DNA of 64,000 nt from Pseudonocardia oceani (GTDB lineage Bacteria; Actinomycetota; Actinomycetes; Mycobacteriales; Pseudonocardiaceae): positions 5,032,501-5,096,500 of the forward strand of contig NZ_JADQDF010000001.1 in the NCBI RefSeq assembly GCF_019263585.2, given 5' to 3'. Every line of letters begins with the position of its first letter. The first letter of the stretch is position 1. Shown piece after piece: positions 24,539 through 33,363 of the stretch. The notes under the pieces are model-generated. The model saw only the letters and a program-made list of their open reading frames with translations. It made no database searches and was not told where the DNA came from. Position numbers and translations under genes: made by a program.

Positions 24539-25332
24539 CCAGCACGGCCGACCGGCGGACGGGCGTCGGGCACGGGCTGCGCGTCGAGCACCGGGACGGC
24601 GTCGCCGTGCTGACGATCGACCGCCCCGCGCGGCGCAACGCGATCGACCTCCCGACCGCGCAGGCGATCAGCGACGCCCTCGACGAGCTCGACGCCGACC
24701 CCGCGCTGCGGGTCGCGGTGCTGTGCGGCACCGGGAGCGTGTTCTCCGCCGGGATGGACCTCAAGGCGTTCGCCGAGACCGGGGAGCGGCCGGTGGTCGA
24801 GGGCCGCGGGGGCTTCGGGATCGTCGCCCGGCCGCCGATGAAGCCGGTGATCGCGGCCGTCGAGGGGGCCGCGCTGGGTGGCGGGTTCGAGATCGTGCTC
24901 GCCTGCGACCTCGTGGTCGCCGCGGCGGGCGCCACGTTCGGCCTGCCCGAGGTGCGCCGCGGGCTCACGGCGTCGGGCGGCGGCCTGATCCGGCTGCCCC
25001 GGCGGCTACCGCGCAACCTCGCGATGGAGGCCGCGCTCACCGGGACGGCGCTGACCGCGGCCCGGTGCGCCGAGCTCGGCCTGGTCAACCGCGTGGTTCC
25101 CGACGGCACGGCCCGCGAGGCCGCGCTGGAGCTGGCCGCGGAGATCGCGCGGAACGCGCCGCTGGCGGTGCGGGTCTCCAAGGAGGTCGTCCTGCGCAGC
25201 GCGCAGTGGTCCGAGGACGAGGCGTTCGCCCGGCAGGAGCCGCTGGTGGACCCGGTGCGCCGCTCCGCGGACGCCCGCGAGGGCGCGCGGGCGTTCGCCG
25301 AGAAGCGCACCCCGCGCTGGGAGGGCCGCTGA
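24535..25332 (+). CDS. Enoyl-CoA hydratase/isomerase
   Basis: About 265 aa, crotonase fold. Oxyanion-hole motifs are DRPARRNAIDLPTAQ, VFSAGMDLKAF and GAALGGGFEIVLACDLVVA. At the usual second catalytic-Glu position the sequence reads FGLPEVRRGLTASGGGLIRLPRRLP, which keeps the first acid and not a clear second; many isomerase-like members show this. The ATG overlaps the SDR stop. With the HSD10-like SDR and thiolase it forms a hydration, oxidation and cleavage module. Confidence 0.9.
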   Translation: MTSTADRRTGVGHGLRVEHRDGVAVLTIDRPARRNAIDLPTAQAISDALDELDADPALRVAVLCGTGSVFSAGMDLKAFAETGERPVVEGRGGFGIVARPPMKPVIAAVEGAALGGGFEIVLACDLVVAAAGATFGLPEVRRGLTASGGGLIRLPRRLPRNLAMEAALTGTALTAARCAELGLVNRVVPDGTAREAALELAAEIARNAPLAVRVSKEVVLRSAQWSEDEAFARQEPLVDPVRRSADAREGARAFAEKRTPRWEGR

Positions 25333-25400
25333 CCCGGCGGCGCCCGTGACCGACGTCCCGGGACCGAGGGGCCCCGGGCGAGCCGAGAGGACGTGGTGGA

Positions 25401-26141
25401 GTGCAGGTCGACGAGGTCGTGACACCGGGCGGTCGACGGGTGGCGGCGTGGCTGCCCGAGGGGTCCGGGCTGCCGGGCCTGGAGCGGCGCTCGGCGAAGT
25501 TCGTGGAGGGCCTCGCGCGGGTCGGGGACGTGCTCGACGCCGACGGGGCCCTGCCCCGGGCCACGAAGCTGCTGTTCGCCGCCGCGGTCTGCGCGGTGAA
25601 GCGGGACGTCGAGCTCGTCGGGCACCACGTCGCCGCGGCCGCCGCCGCCGGGCTGCCGCGCGAACACGCCGAGGGCGCGGTCGTCGGGCTGCTGATCTCC
25701 CGCGGGGTCGAGCCGCACCGGCTGCTGGCCGAGGCGGTCGAGCGGACCTACGGCCCGCCCGGGGGGGAGCCGGGCGCGCCCGGCGACGCGGACGTGCCGG
25801 GGGCCTACGCCTACTTCGAGAGCTACTTCGGCTTCGTCCCGGACTACGTCGAGCTGCTGGGCGAGCGGGCGGGCCCGGCGTTGGAGGGCTACTTCCTCAT
25901 GCGGCAGGCGGCGCTCGCCGAGACGCCGCTGCCCCCGCGCGACATGGAGCTGCTGCTCTGCGCGGTCAACGCGGGGGAGTACCAGGCGCGGTTCGTGACC
26001 ATCCACGCCCGGGGCGCCCGCACCGCGGGCGCCACCGAGGAGCAGCTGGTGGAGGCCGCGCTCACCGCGATGCCGTTCGCCGGCGTCGCGTCCTGGCTGC
26101 CCGCGGCCCAGGGGATCCTGGAGTCCCGCGAACCGGCTTGA
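25401..26141 (+). CDS. Carboxymuconolactone decarboxylase-like protein, two-domain
   Basis: About 246 aa, apparently two AhpD/CMD-like modules in tandem. The first contains LPRATKLLFAAAVCAVKRDVELVGHH, with the Cys and His positions of the CMD helix but no CxxC; the second contains PRDMELLLCAVNAGEYQARFVTIH. Loss of the paired cysteines argues against peroxidase activity and for a decarboxylase or structural role. The GTG start at 25401 closes the thiolase operon. A strong hairpin separates it from the convergent P450. Confidence 0.72.
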   Translation: MQVDEVVTPGGRRVAAWLPEGSGLPGLERRSAKFVEGLARVGDVLDADGALPRATKLLFAAAVCAVKRDVELVGHHVAAAAAAGLPREHAEGAVVGLLISRGVEPHRLLAEAVERTYGPPGGEPGAPGDADVPGAYAYFESYFGFVPDYVELLGERAGPALEGYFLMRQAALAETPLPPRDMELLLCAVNAGEYQARFVTIHARGARTAGATEEQLVEAALTAMPFAGVASWLPAAQGILESREPA

Positions 26142-26146
26142 CACCC

Positions 26147-26183
26147 GCTCCGCCGCCCGCCCCCCGAGGGCGGGCGGCGGAGC
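26147..26183. terminator. Bidirectional terminator, 16-bp perfect stem
   Basis: An inverted repeat with 16-bp perfect arms (147-162 and 168-183 of the 26-kb block) and a five-base loop CCCGA lies between the CMD and P450 stop codons, which converge here. No T-run follows, but the stem is very GC-rich and is the strongest hairpin noticed in the window. Confidence 0.8.
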
Positions 26184-26187
26184 TGGT

Positions 26188-27429
26188 TCAGCGCCGGAGC
26201 GCGGTGAGCACGACCGGCATGCTCGAGTAGTTGTCGTGGGTGCTCGAGGGGTTCCGGACGGGCGGGCGGTCCGGGTCCAGCTCCACGCCGGTCCGCAGCA
26301 GCGCGCGCAGGATCCGCAGCATGGTGCCCTCGGTCGGCTGCTCGCCGTCGCGCTTCGCGAGCCCGGTCACCAGCGGGCGCCCGACGCACACGTGGGGACC
26401 GCTGCCGAAGGTCAGCCCCCACGGGCGGATCCCCGGCGGCGTCGTGCGGTGCGGGTCGAACTCGTCGGCGTCGGCCCCGAACAGCCCGGGATCGCGGTTG
26501 GCCGGGGTGAACAGCAGTGCCACGCGCTCGCCCTCGGCGATGTGGCGCCCGGAGGCGAGGGTGACCGCGCTCGTGGCGTAGCGCAGCAGCGTCGGGGCCG
26601 GCTGGTGCAGCCGCAGCGACTCGTCGACGACCCGGCGGAGGAAGGCGGGGTCACTCGCCCCGATCCGGTCCCCGGGGTGGTCACGCATCCAGTCCAGCAG
26701 GTGCAGCAGCGCGTGCGGCAGCGTGTGCGTCGTCGTCTGGGTGGCGGCGACGAGGAACAGCGTCGCCTCGCGCAGCGGCAGCTCGTCGTCCCAGTCGTCG
26801 TCCCAGTGCAGGTGCAGCAGCGTCAGCAGGTCGACCGGCAGGTCCGCGCGGTCGACGCGCCCGGCCCGGAACCCCACGACGAGGTCCTTGCGCCGCTGCT
26901 CCGACGGCCCGAAGAACTCCTCGACGAACTCCGCGCGCAGGCGCAGGCCCTCGGCGAGCACCTCGTCGTGGTCCTCGGTCGACCACTCGACGGTGGCCGC
27001 GGCGCCGAGGCGGTCGACGAAGAAGCGGAAGCGCTCGGTCCGGGCGGGCGTGTCGACGCCGTCGATCCCGGTGGTAGCGGCGGAGATGCGGTGCAGCATG
27101 GTGCGCACCAGCGGGACCAGGTCGACGCGCACGCGGCCGTCGCCGTCGTCCAGCGCGCGGCACTCGTCGATCACCTGCTCGATCACCGGGCCCAGCGCCT
27201 CGTGGTCGTAGGACATCAGGGCGGCCCGGTCGAACAGCGGGTTCTCGAGACGGCGCCGCTCCCGGTGCTCGGGGCCGTCGAGCAGGAGCAGCGATCCCCC
27301 GAACAGCGGACGGCTCTCGGTGTGCGAGCCCTGGCGGAAGTCCTTCGACCGCAGGATCTCGTCGATCTCCCGGTAGTCCGCGACCTTGGTCATCGTCGCG
27401 ATGTGCGGGGGTTCCGTCCACTCCCTCAT
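26188..27429 (-). CDS. Cytochrome P450, atypical
   Basis: About 413 aa soluble bacterial P450. Haem ligand Cys in FGSGPHVCVGR, ExxR helix K as ESLR, and a clear meander. The I-helix reads VAATQTTTH where most P450s have AGxE/DTT: the threonine is kept and the acid replaced by Gln, which should alter proton delivery. The N-terminus is short, with no proline-rich leader. The ATG at 27429 has GAGGAG six bases upstream. It is divergent from the 3Fe-4S-type ferredoxin gene, its likely redox partner, and paralogous to the P450 at 44683-45834 (shared VEWSTEDH/VEWSTRDH block). Confidence 0.85.
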   Translation of the reverse strand: MREWTEPPHIATMTKVADYREIDEILRSKDFRQGSHTESRPLFGGSLLLLDGPEHRERRRLENPLFDRAALMSYDHEALGPVIEQVIDECRALDDGDGRVRVDLVPLVRTMLHRISAATTGIDGVDTPARTERFRFFVDRLGAAATVEWSTEDHDEVLAEGLRLRAEFVEEFFGPSEQRRKDLVVGFRAGRVDRADLPVDLLTLLHLHWDDDWDDELPLREATLFLVAATQTTTHTLPHALLHLLDWMRDHPGDRIGASDPAFLRRVVDESLRLHQPAPTLLRYATSAVTLASGRHIAEGERVALLFTPANRDPGLFGADADEFDPHRTTPPGIRPWGLTFGSGPHVCVGRPLVTGLAKRDGEQPTEGTMLRILRALLRTGVELDPDRPPVRNPSSTHDNYSSMPVVLTALRR

Positions 27430-27450
27430 CGGTTCTCCTCGGTCTGGGGC

Positions 27451-27475
27451 GGTAACATGAGTACTATATCCATGG
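27451..27475. promoter_or_regulatory. AT-rich promoter island between P450 and ferredoxin
   Basis: GTAACATGAGTACTATATCC stands out from the GC-rich background and holds a -10-like TACTAT at 27462-27467 facing the ferredoxin. Two ATGs (27457 and 27472) lie in it and are in frame with the ferredoxin, but neither has a Shine-Dalgarno sequence. Confidence 0.5.
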
Positions 27476-27516
27476 ATCGACCGATTCACGAGGTCGTCCG
27501 CGGAGAGGAGGGCGCG

Positions 27517-27705
27517 GTGCGCGTCGAGGTGGACCGGATGGCCTGTGCCGGGCACGGGCAGTGCAGCGCGACCGCCCCCGCCGTCTACGAGCTCGACGAC
27601 GACGGCTTCTGCCTGCCCGTCGCGGCCGTGCCGCCGGGCGCCGAGGACGACGCGGAGGCGGGTGCGGCGGCGTGCCCGGAGCAGGCCATCGAGGTGGCCC
27701 CGTGA
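27517..27705 (+). CDS. Small ferredoxin of the P450-partner type (CxxHxxC...CP)
   Basis: Sixty-two residues. Cluster ligands are in CAGHGQC, then CPEQA near the C-terminus; the central His in place of the second Cys is typical of actinobacterial P450-linked ferredoxins carrying a 3Fe-4S (or His-ligated 4Fe-4S) cluster. The GTG at 27517 was chosen because GAGGAGG lies five bases upstream and the family N-terminus (VRVEVDRMAC) starts there; an ATG at 27472 would add 15 residues. It should pass electrons to the divergent P450, and perhaps to the two further P450s, as it is the only ferredoxin in the island. Confidence 0.9.
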   Translation: MRVEVDRMACAGHGQCSATAPAVYELDDDGFCLPVAAVPPGAEDDAEAGAAACPEQAIEVAP

Positions 27706-27760
27706 GCGGACCGGTCGCGCCGCGGCCCGCCCGCCCGACGACCGACCAGGAGGAGTGCCC

Positions 27761-28384
27761 GTGGCCCGCATCCGGATGCTGAGCGCCGAGGAGTTCCCCG
27801 CGGGCCTGCGGGCGCTCGTCGGAGCCGACACGAAGACACCACTCGAGCTGGGCAACATCCGCTTCTACGCCCACCGCCCCGAGCTGGCCGAGGCCTACGT
27901 GCGCTTCATGGCCGAGCTGCGGCGCCCGGGGCTGCTGCCGCGGCGCCTCGTGGAGCTGGTGCGGCTGCGGGTCGCGTTCCACAACCAGTGCCGCAGCTGC
28001 ATGGCGGTGCGCTACGCCGACGGCGCGGCCGACGGGGTGGACGAGGGGCTGGTCTGCCAGCTCGCCCGCCCGGACGAGTCGCCCGACCTCACCCCCGCCG
28101 AGCGCTCGGCGCTGCGCTTCGCCGACCGGCTGGCCACCGACCACCTCTCCATCGACGACGCGACCGTCGCCGACCTGCGCGAGCACTTCGGCGAGGCCGA
28201 GGTCGTGGAACTGGGCATGAACGTCGCGGCCTTCGTCGGCTACGGCCGGCTGTCGATGGCGCTGGACATGGTCGACGAGCTGCCCGACCGCTACCGGGCG
28301 CCCAGCGGCGCGCTGGTCACCCCGTGGAACGACGGAGGCGCCGACGACGCCGTGCTGCTCGGCGGCGCGGGGGAGCAGGGCTGA
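27761..28384 (+). CDS. Carboxymuconolactone decarboxylase/AhpD-like protein with CxxC
   Basis: About 207 aa, all-helical CMD/AhpD fold. The motif HNQCRSCMAVRYA supplies the redox-active C-x-x-C seen in alkylhydroperoxidase D-type proteins, followed by the SALRFADRLATDH helix. The GTG at 27761 has AGGAGGAG eight bases upstream. It follows the ferredoxin gene by 55 bases and is probably co-transcribed with it. Peroxide or quinone reduction near the P450 system is a reasonable inference. Confidence 0.83.
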   Translation: MARIRMLSAEEFPAGLRALVGADTKTPLELGNIRFYAHRPELAEAYVRFMAELRRPGLLPRRLVELVRLRVAFHNQCRSCMAVRYADGAADGVDEGLVCQLARPDESPDLTPAERSALRFADRLATDHLSIDDATVADLREHFGEAEVVELGMNVAAFVGYGRLSMALDMVDELPDRYRAPSGALVTPWNDGGADDAVLLGGAGEQG

Positions 28385-28396
28385 GCACCTGCTGCC

Positions 28397-30010
28397 TCAC
28401 CGTCCGTCGGGCCCGATGCCCTCGGCGACCAGCAGACCCAGGGTGAGGGCCCGGCTGAGCGAGAAACCGCTGTTGTAGCCGGTGCCCGAGGAGTGGAATG
28501 CCGCGACCGCCCCTGCCGCGTACAGGCCGGGGACGGGGACACCCGCGTCGTCGAGCACGCGCCCGTCCGGGTCGACGGTGACACCGCTCAGCCCGATGCC
28601 GGTGCTCACCATCCGCAACCGCATCCCGTGGAACGGCGGTGTGTCGACCTCGCCGAGGTTGGGGTTGCCCGGCTGCTCCGGATCGCCCTGGAACTTCTGC
28701 CACGTGAGGTTCGTCCCGCGGCCGAAGTCCGGGTCCGCGCCCTCGGCGACGTGCGCGTTGAACCTCTCCGCGGTCCGGGTCAGTGCGTCGCCGTCCATGC
28801 CCAGGCGCTCGCCGAGCTCGGTGAGCGTCGGTGCCGAGGTGACCAGGCCGTCGGGGTACTCGCCGCCCGGCGGGGTGGTGCCGAGGCCGTACGCGGCGTG
28901 GTGGCGGGAGTCCCAGATCATCCAGCACGGCATCGCCGTGCTGCCCGGGACGAGTGCGGCCTTCACGACCTCCCAGTAGACCGCGTCGTCGGCGAAGCGC
29001 CGTCCCGCACCGTTCACGATGAAGGTGTGCGGCAGGGAGTGCTCCCGCGCCACGGCGAAGCCGGGGTAGCCCTCGGTCGGGTAGCCGAGCTGGATCGGCA
29101 CCCGGTTCGCCGGGACCGCGGTCACCGTCCCGCCCGCCTGGCGGGCGAGTCGGATCCCGTCGCCGGTGAGTGTCGTCGGGGCGACGCTGCCCCGGTCCCC
29201 GGGCTGCAGGCCCAGGTGCTCGGCGGCGAGCTCGTCGTCCCAGTCGTAGCCGCTCGTGGCGAGCACGACCGCTCCGTCGAACCGGTGGACCAGCCCGTCG
29301 GGGGTGCAGGCCTCGACGCCGACGACGCGCCCGCCCTCCACGACCAGCTCGACGGCCTCGTGCTCGGGCAGGACCCGCGTCCCGCGGTCCAGCGCGGCCC
29401 GGTAGAACCCCGCCACGACGCCCGTCCCGAACGACAGCAGGTCGCCGCGCGGCACCGCGGTACCGGACGCGCCCGCGCCGAACGCGGACGCGCGCAGCCC
29501 GGCGGCGAGCAGCTCGTCGTAGGTGGTGCCTACCGGGAAGTGCGGGGAGACCCGCAGTTCCCGACGGTGCTCCCCGAGTCGCCGGGCGTCGTAGACCGCC
29601 GTGAGGTACCGCCCGGCGAGCTTGGCACCCGGCGCGTCCTGGTAGTAGTCGGGGTAGCCGGGGATGATCGACCACCGGACGGCGCCGACGGCCTCGAAGT
29701 ACCGCACGGCCCGAGGTGCCTCGGTGAGCCAGCGGTGCATCGCGGTCTCGTCGAGCAGTTGCGGGTGGGAGCGGGCGAGGTGGCGCACGTAGCGCTCGCC
29801 GTCGGCGAGGCTGTCGTCGATGCCCGCACGGTCCTCGAGGTGGTTGGCCGCGACCCAGACCTGGCCGCCCGAGTACGACGCCGCCCCGCCCACCTGTGCG
29901 CTCTTCTCGAGCACGGTGACGGGATGGCCCAGCTCGCGGGCGGCGACCGCGGTCGCCAGCCCGCCGAGCCCGGCACCCACCACGACCACCGGTCGGGGTG
30001 CTGCTGTCAC
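28397..30010 (-). CDS. FAD-dependent oxidoreductase, KstD/fumarate-reductase-like
   Basis: About 537 aa. GAGLGGLATAVAARELG Rossmann loop, VTVLEKSAQVGGAASYSGG (the FAD-binding_2 signature), and the C-terminal GLYAAGAVAAFHSSGTGYNSGFSLSRAL block that seats FAD. It is close in layout to 3-ketosteroid delta-1-dehydrogenases and fumarate-reductase-like flavoproteins. It is the third gene upstream of nothing else on its strand, 34 bases after the TRAP transporter would start reading, so it lies at the 3' end of the dctPQM operon and probably acts on the imported compound. Confidence 0.83.
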   Translation of the reverse strand: MTAAPRPVVVVGAGLGGLATAVAARELGHPVTVLEKSAQVGGAASYSGGQVWVAANHLEDRAGIDDSLADGERYVRHLARSHPQLLDETAMHRWLTEAPRAVRYFEAVGAVRWSIIPGYPDYYQDAPGAKLAGRYLTAVYDARRLGEHRRELRVSPHFPVGTTYDELLAAGLRASAFGAGASGTAVPRGDLLSFGTGVVAGFYRAALDRGTRVLPEHEAVELVVEGGRVVGVEACTPDGLVHRFDGAVVLATSGYDWDDELAAEHLGLQPGDRGSVAPTTLTGDGIRLARQAGGTVTAVPANRVPIQLGYPTEGYPGFAVAREHSLPHTFIVNGAGRRFADDAVYWEVVKAALVPGSTAMPCWMIWDSRHHAAYGLGTTPPGGEYPDGLVTSAPTLTELGERLGMDGDALTRTAERFNAHVAEGADPDFGRGTNLTWQKFQGDPEQPGNPNLGEVDTPPFHGMRLRMVSTGIGLSGVTVDPDGRVLDDAGVPVPGLYAAGAVAAFHSSGTGYNSGFSLSRALTLGLLVAEGIGPDGR

Positions 30011-30044
30011 CGTTGCTGCAGTCCTTCCGTTCGTGCGCGCGTCG

Positions 30045-31427
30045 TCAGACCGACGCCAGGTTCGGCAGCCACAGCGTGATGATCGGGAAGGCGAACAGGA
30101 TCGCCGTCGTGACCATGTCCATGGCGACGAACGGGGCCACGCCCCGGAAGGCGTCCTCCGCCCGGACCCCCGGGGACGAGCCCGCCACGACGTAGCAGTT
30201 GATCCCCACCGGCGGGGTGACCAGCCCGATCTCGATCAGCTTCACCACGAGGATGCCGAACCAGATCCCGTCGAAGCCGAGCTCGGTGACGACGGGGTAG
30301 GTCAGCGGCACCGTGATGAGCAGGATCGACATGCCGTCGAGGATCATCCCGAGCGGGATGAGCGCGAGCAGGATGATCACGACGACGAGGTGGGGACTCA
30401 CCGGTAGCTCGGTGACCCACTGGGCGAAGTCCCGGGCGTAGCCGCCCGCCACCATGAAGAAGGTGAAGACGCCGCCGCCGATCAGCAGCATGAAGATCAT
30501 GGTGCTGACGGCGGTGGTCTCCTCGAAGGCCTGCTTGAGCAGCGGCCAGAGGCGGACCTCGCGGCGCCGCACCGAGGTCCACACCAGCATGAGCAGGGCG
30601 GCGAAGGCGGCGATCGCGCCGGACTCGGTGGCCGTGAACAGCCCGCTGTAGATGCCGACCACGACGATGAGGAAGAGCGTGGCGACCTTGGCGAAGGCCG
30701 CCAGGCCCTGGCGCGTCGACACCTCGACGTCCACCGCGGTCCCACCGCCGGTGCCGGTGCCGCCCCCGGTGTCGGCAGCGGCACCGTGGTCCTCCGGCAG
30801 CACGACGAACTGGGGCCCGATCTCCTTGCGCGCCCGGACGAAGACCACCACGGAGTACATGACCGCGGTGAAGACGCCGGGGATGACGCCGGCGAGCAGC
30901 AGCTTCTCGATCGACTCGCCGGTGAGCGTGCCGTAGATGACCAGGATGAGGCTGGGCGGGATGAGGATGCCCAGCGTCCCGCTGGCCCCGACGATGCCGG
31001 CGGCGAACGAGGTGCGGTAGCCGTGCTGGCGCATCTCGGCGATCGAGATCCGGCCGATGGTGGCCACCGTGGCCGCGCTGGACCCGGTGACGGCGGCGAA
31101 GCCCGCACAGGCCGCGACCGTGGCGATGCCCAGCCCGCCCGGCAGCCGCCGGAAGGTCCGGGCGGCGACGGCGTAGACGTCCTGGGCGATGCCCGCCGAG
31201 ACGACGAACATCCCCATGATCACGAACATGGGGACCAGGACGAGACTGAACGCCGCGGTGGTGGCGAAGGGTTGGTTCGCCAGGGTGTTCGTGGCGTAGC
31301 CCGAGCTCTTGAGCAGGATCAGGCCGATGGCGCCCGAGGCCAGCAGCGAGAACGCGACGGGCACCTCGGCCGCGATCAGCAGGATCAGGAGCGCGACCAC
31401 CAGGCCGAGCAGGAGCTCAGGAGACAT
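30045..31427 (-). CDS. TRAP transporter large permease, DctM-type
   Basis: About 460 aa integral membrane protein with about 12-13 hydrophobic helices, Na+-driven uptake of organic acids. Family marks are VPVAFSLLASGAIGL, VTGSSAATVATIGRISIAEM (the substrate/sodium-site region of the DctM half), GTLGILIPPSLILVIYG and the mirrored C-terminal LVTPPVGINCYVVA. A Gly/Thr-rich cytosolic loop (about residues 205-225) is longer than usual. The start overlaps the small-subunit stop by 11 bases, giving tight translational coupling. Confidence 0.92.
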   Translation of the reverse strand: MSPELLLGLVVALLILLIAAEVPVAFSLLASGAIGLILLKSSGYATNTLANQPFATTAAFSLVLVPMFVIMGMFVVSAGIAQDVYAVAARTFRRLPGGLGIATVAACAGFAAVTGSSAATVATIGRISIAEMRQHGYRTSFAAGIVGASGTLGILIPPSLILVIYGTLTGESIEKLLLAGVIPGVFTAVMYSVVVFVRARKEIGPQFVVLPEDHGAAADTGGGTGTGGGTAVDVEVSTRQGLAAFAKVATLFLIVVVGIYSGLFTATESGAIAAFAALLMLVWTSVRRREVRLWPLLKQAFEETTAVSTMIFMLLIGGGVFTFFMVAGGYARDFAQWVTELPVSPHLVVVIILLALIPLGMILDGMSILLITVPLTYPVVTELGFDGIWFGILVVKLIEIGLVTPPVGINCYVVAGSSPGVRAEDAFRGVAPFVAMDMVTTAILFAFPIITLWLPNLASV

Positions 31428-31992
31428 CGACCGGCTCCCTGCCCGACAGCGTGCCCGGTCCGGCCGGTGGCGCGTCCGCGGTGCGGCGGCGCCACGCGTC
31501 GAGCGCGGTGAACAGGCACTGCACCGCGAGCAGGGCGAGCCCGAGCGGCAGCACGAGCCGCGCGGGCCAGACCGGCACCGAGGTGATGCCGAACCGGGAC
31601 TCCCCGGAGGCGAAGGCCTCCAGGCCCCGCTCCCAGCACGCCCACGCCGTCCAGAACAGGAACCCCGCGGCCACCACCATGCCGCTCACGCGGATCACGG
31701 CGGCGGGGGTCGGGGCGAACCGCGAGGTGGCGAGGTCGGTGCTGACGTGCGCACCGGCCTTCTGCGCGTAGGCGGCGCCGAGGGCGACGATGAACACGAG
31801 GAGCACCTCGCTCAGCTCGATCGTGCCCAGCAGCGAGCGCCCGACGACCTCGCGCACGGCGACCTCGGCCACCAGCATCACCAGCAGGACGAGCGTGAGC
31901 GCTCCCGAGACCCAGGAGGACCAGCGGGACAGGAGGTCGACCGCAGCGCGGAGACCCGCGCCGCGGTCGGTCGGAGCTACCTGCTCGCGCAT
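31417..31992 (-). CDS. TRAP transporter small permease, DctQ-type
   Basis: About 191 aa with four hydrophobic helices: SWVSGALTLVLLVMLVAEV, the SLLGTIELSEVLLVFIVALGAAYAQ pair (the DctQ signature), VVAAGFLFWTAWACWE and the final LVLPLGLALLAVQCLF. It forms the complex with DctM at the membrane. The ATG at 31992 lies within the last 16 bases of the binding-protein gene. The Pro-rich C-terminal tail is cytosolic. Confidence 0.9.
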   Translation of the reverse strand: MREQVAPTDRGAGLRAAVDLLSRWSSWVSGALTLVLLVMLVAEVAVREVVGRSLLGTIELSEVLLVFIVALGAAYAQKAGAHVSTDLATSRFAPTPAAVIRVSGMVVAAGFLFWTAWACWERGLEAFASGESRFGITSVPVWPARLVLPLGLALLAVQCLFTALDAWRRRTADAPPAGPGTLSGREPVDVS

Positions 31993-33155
31993 CGCTCGAT
32001 GCCAGACCGGTAGTCGGCGTACTCGCCCGTCTCGGCCTCCTGGTAGAGGCTGCGGAACTGCTCGTAGAGCGCGGCGGGGTCGGCGACACCCGCGGCGGCG
32101 GCCTTGTCCATCCACGCCCGCATCGGCGCGTCGCCGATCGCGTCGCGCCAGATCTGGGTCTGCTCCGCGCTGAAGATGGTGGCGGACCCGCCGGCCTCCA
32201 GGATCGTGGTGCAGGCCTCGTCCTCGGTGCGCTCCGCGGCGATCAGGAGCTGCTCGGGGAACTCGGCGTTGAGCTCCTCGACGATCGCCTGCAGCTCGGG
32301 GCTCAGCGACTCCCAGGAGTCCATCGACATCGTCCACGTCGAGTTGGCGTAGTGCCCCAGGCCCGGGTCGTGGATCTGCCCGCCGACCTCGTGCAGGCTC
32401 AGAGGGGTGATCACGTCGAGGATCAGCCCGCCGTAGGCCTCGATCGTGCCGGTGCGCATGGCCTCGTAGGTCTCGGGCACCGGGATCGCGGCGGGGTTGC
32501 CCCCGACGGCCTCGAGGGCGCGGACGAAGAAGCCGCTGGCGCGGACGGTCCTGCCGCGGTACCAGTCGACCGTGGTGACGGGCTCCTTGGCGCCGGTGAG
32601 CGCCGGTGGGATGCCGATGAAGGACAGAACCTTGATGCCCTGCTTCTCCTCCCACTCCCCGCGGAAGGCCTCGTCGCTCTGGTACAGCGAGTTGAGGGCG
32701 CGGATCTGCGCCCCGATGTTGTCGCCGAGGAACGGCACCTCGACCATCGAGGTGATCGGGAAGTCGCTCGGGGTGTACGCGTAGGTCATGTTGCCGAGCT
32801 CGACCCGGCCGTCGCGGACGCCGTCGCGGACCTCCTCGGCCCCCAGCAGCGACGCGTCCCAGAACGGGTCGACGGTGACCCGGCCCCCGGTGCGCTCCTC
32901 CAGCTGCTCCATCCACCAGGTGATGGCCTGGCCCTGGGCGGTGGTCGGGCTGAGGAAGCTGGCCATCTGCAGCTCGAGCTCCTCGACGCCCCCGGCCTCC
33001 TGGCCGCCGCCGGCCGCGCCACCGCCGGCCGCGCCACCGCAGGCGGCGGCGCCGAGCGCGACGGCGGCGAGCGCCGCCGCGGCGCGGATCCTGGGGGCCC
33101 GTCGGCCGGCGCGGTCGGTCCGGGCGGACCGCTCATCCATCGTGCGCATCGTCAT
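31977..33155 (-). CDS. TRAP transporter solute-binding lipoprotein, DctP-type
   Basis: About 392 aa extracytoplasmic binding protein, probably anchored as a lipoprotein. A signal peptide (about 1-38) ends in a lipobox-like LGAAACGG, followed by a Gly/Ala linker. The mature part begins ELQMASFLSPTTAQGQAITWWMEQLEERTGG. The carboxylate-binding Arg of DctP proteins is likely in GRTVRASGFFVRAL. It is the first gene of the operon dctP-Q-M plus flavoprotein. The start at 33155 has AGAGG upstream. It belongs to the large DctP group binding varied organic acids. Confidence 0.9.
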   Translation of the reverse strand: MTMRTMDERSARTDRAGRRAPRIRAAAALAAVALGAAACGGAAGGGAAGGGQEAGGVEELELQMASFLSPTTAQGQAITWWMEQLEERTGGRVTVDPFWDASLLGAEEVRDGVRDGRVELGNMTYAYTPSDFPITSMVEVPFLGDNIGAQIRALNSLYQSDEAFRGEWEEKQGIKVLSFIGIPPALTGAKEPVTTVDWYRGRTVRASGFFVRALEAVGGNPAAIPVPETYEAMRTGTIEAYGGLILDVITPLSLHEVGGQIHDPGLGHYANSTWTMSMDSWESLSPELQAIVEELNAEFPEQLLIAAERTEDEACTTILEAGGSATIFSAEQTQIWRDAIGDAPMRAWMDKAAAAGVADPAALYEQFRSLYQEAETGEYADYRSGIERCASR

Positions 33156-33177
33156 CGACGCTCACCTCTCCGTGGGG

Positions 33178-33203
33178 ATGATGTATATAGTTATCACGTT
33201 AGC
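33178..33203 (-). promoter_or_regulatory. AT-rich promoter island upstream of the TRAP operon
   Basis: GATGATGTATATAGTTATCACG lies just upstream of the binding-protein start. Read on the minus strand it gives TATATA preceded by GTGACC at a 16-base spacing, a plausible -35/-10 pair. Its GTTATC element recurs at the sites near 38344 (as GATAAC) and 39870. Confidence 0.5.
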
Positions 33204-33311
33204 AGGGTCACTTTCGCACGGACAAGGTCTCGTGCAGGCCGATGAGTGCTGCGTCGTCAGGGCCCTAACCACGTAGTGTCACGGTGAGGTCGCGCTCCGG
33301 TCGCGGAGTCG

Positions 33312-33344
33312 TTGACCAGCAAAATCCAGGCTGATAGTAATCAG
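33312..33344 (+). promoter_or_regulatory. Promoter with overlapping operator before the BadI-like gene
   Basis: TTGACC at 33312-33317, 17 bases, then TAGTAA at 33335-33340. A perfect 5-bp inverted repeat, CTGAT-AGTA-ATCAG (33331-33344), sits exactly over the -10 region, as expected for a repressor site. The gene starts at 33364 after GAGGAGG. Confidence 0.55.
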
Positions 33345-33363
33345 TGACGGCGAGGAGGCGCGG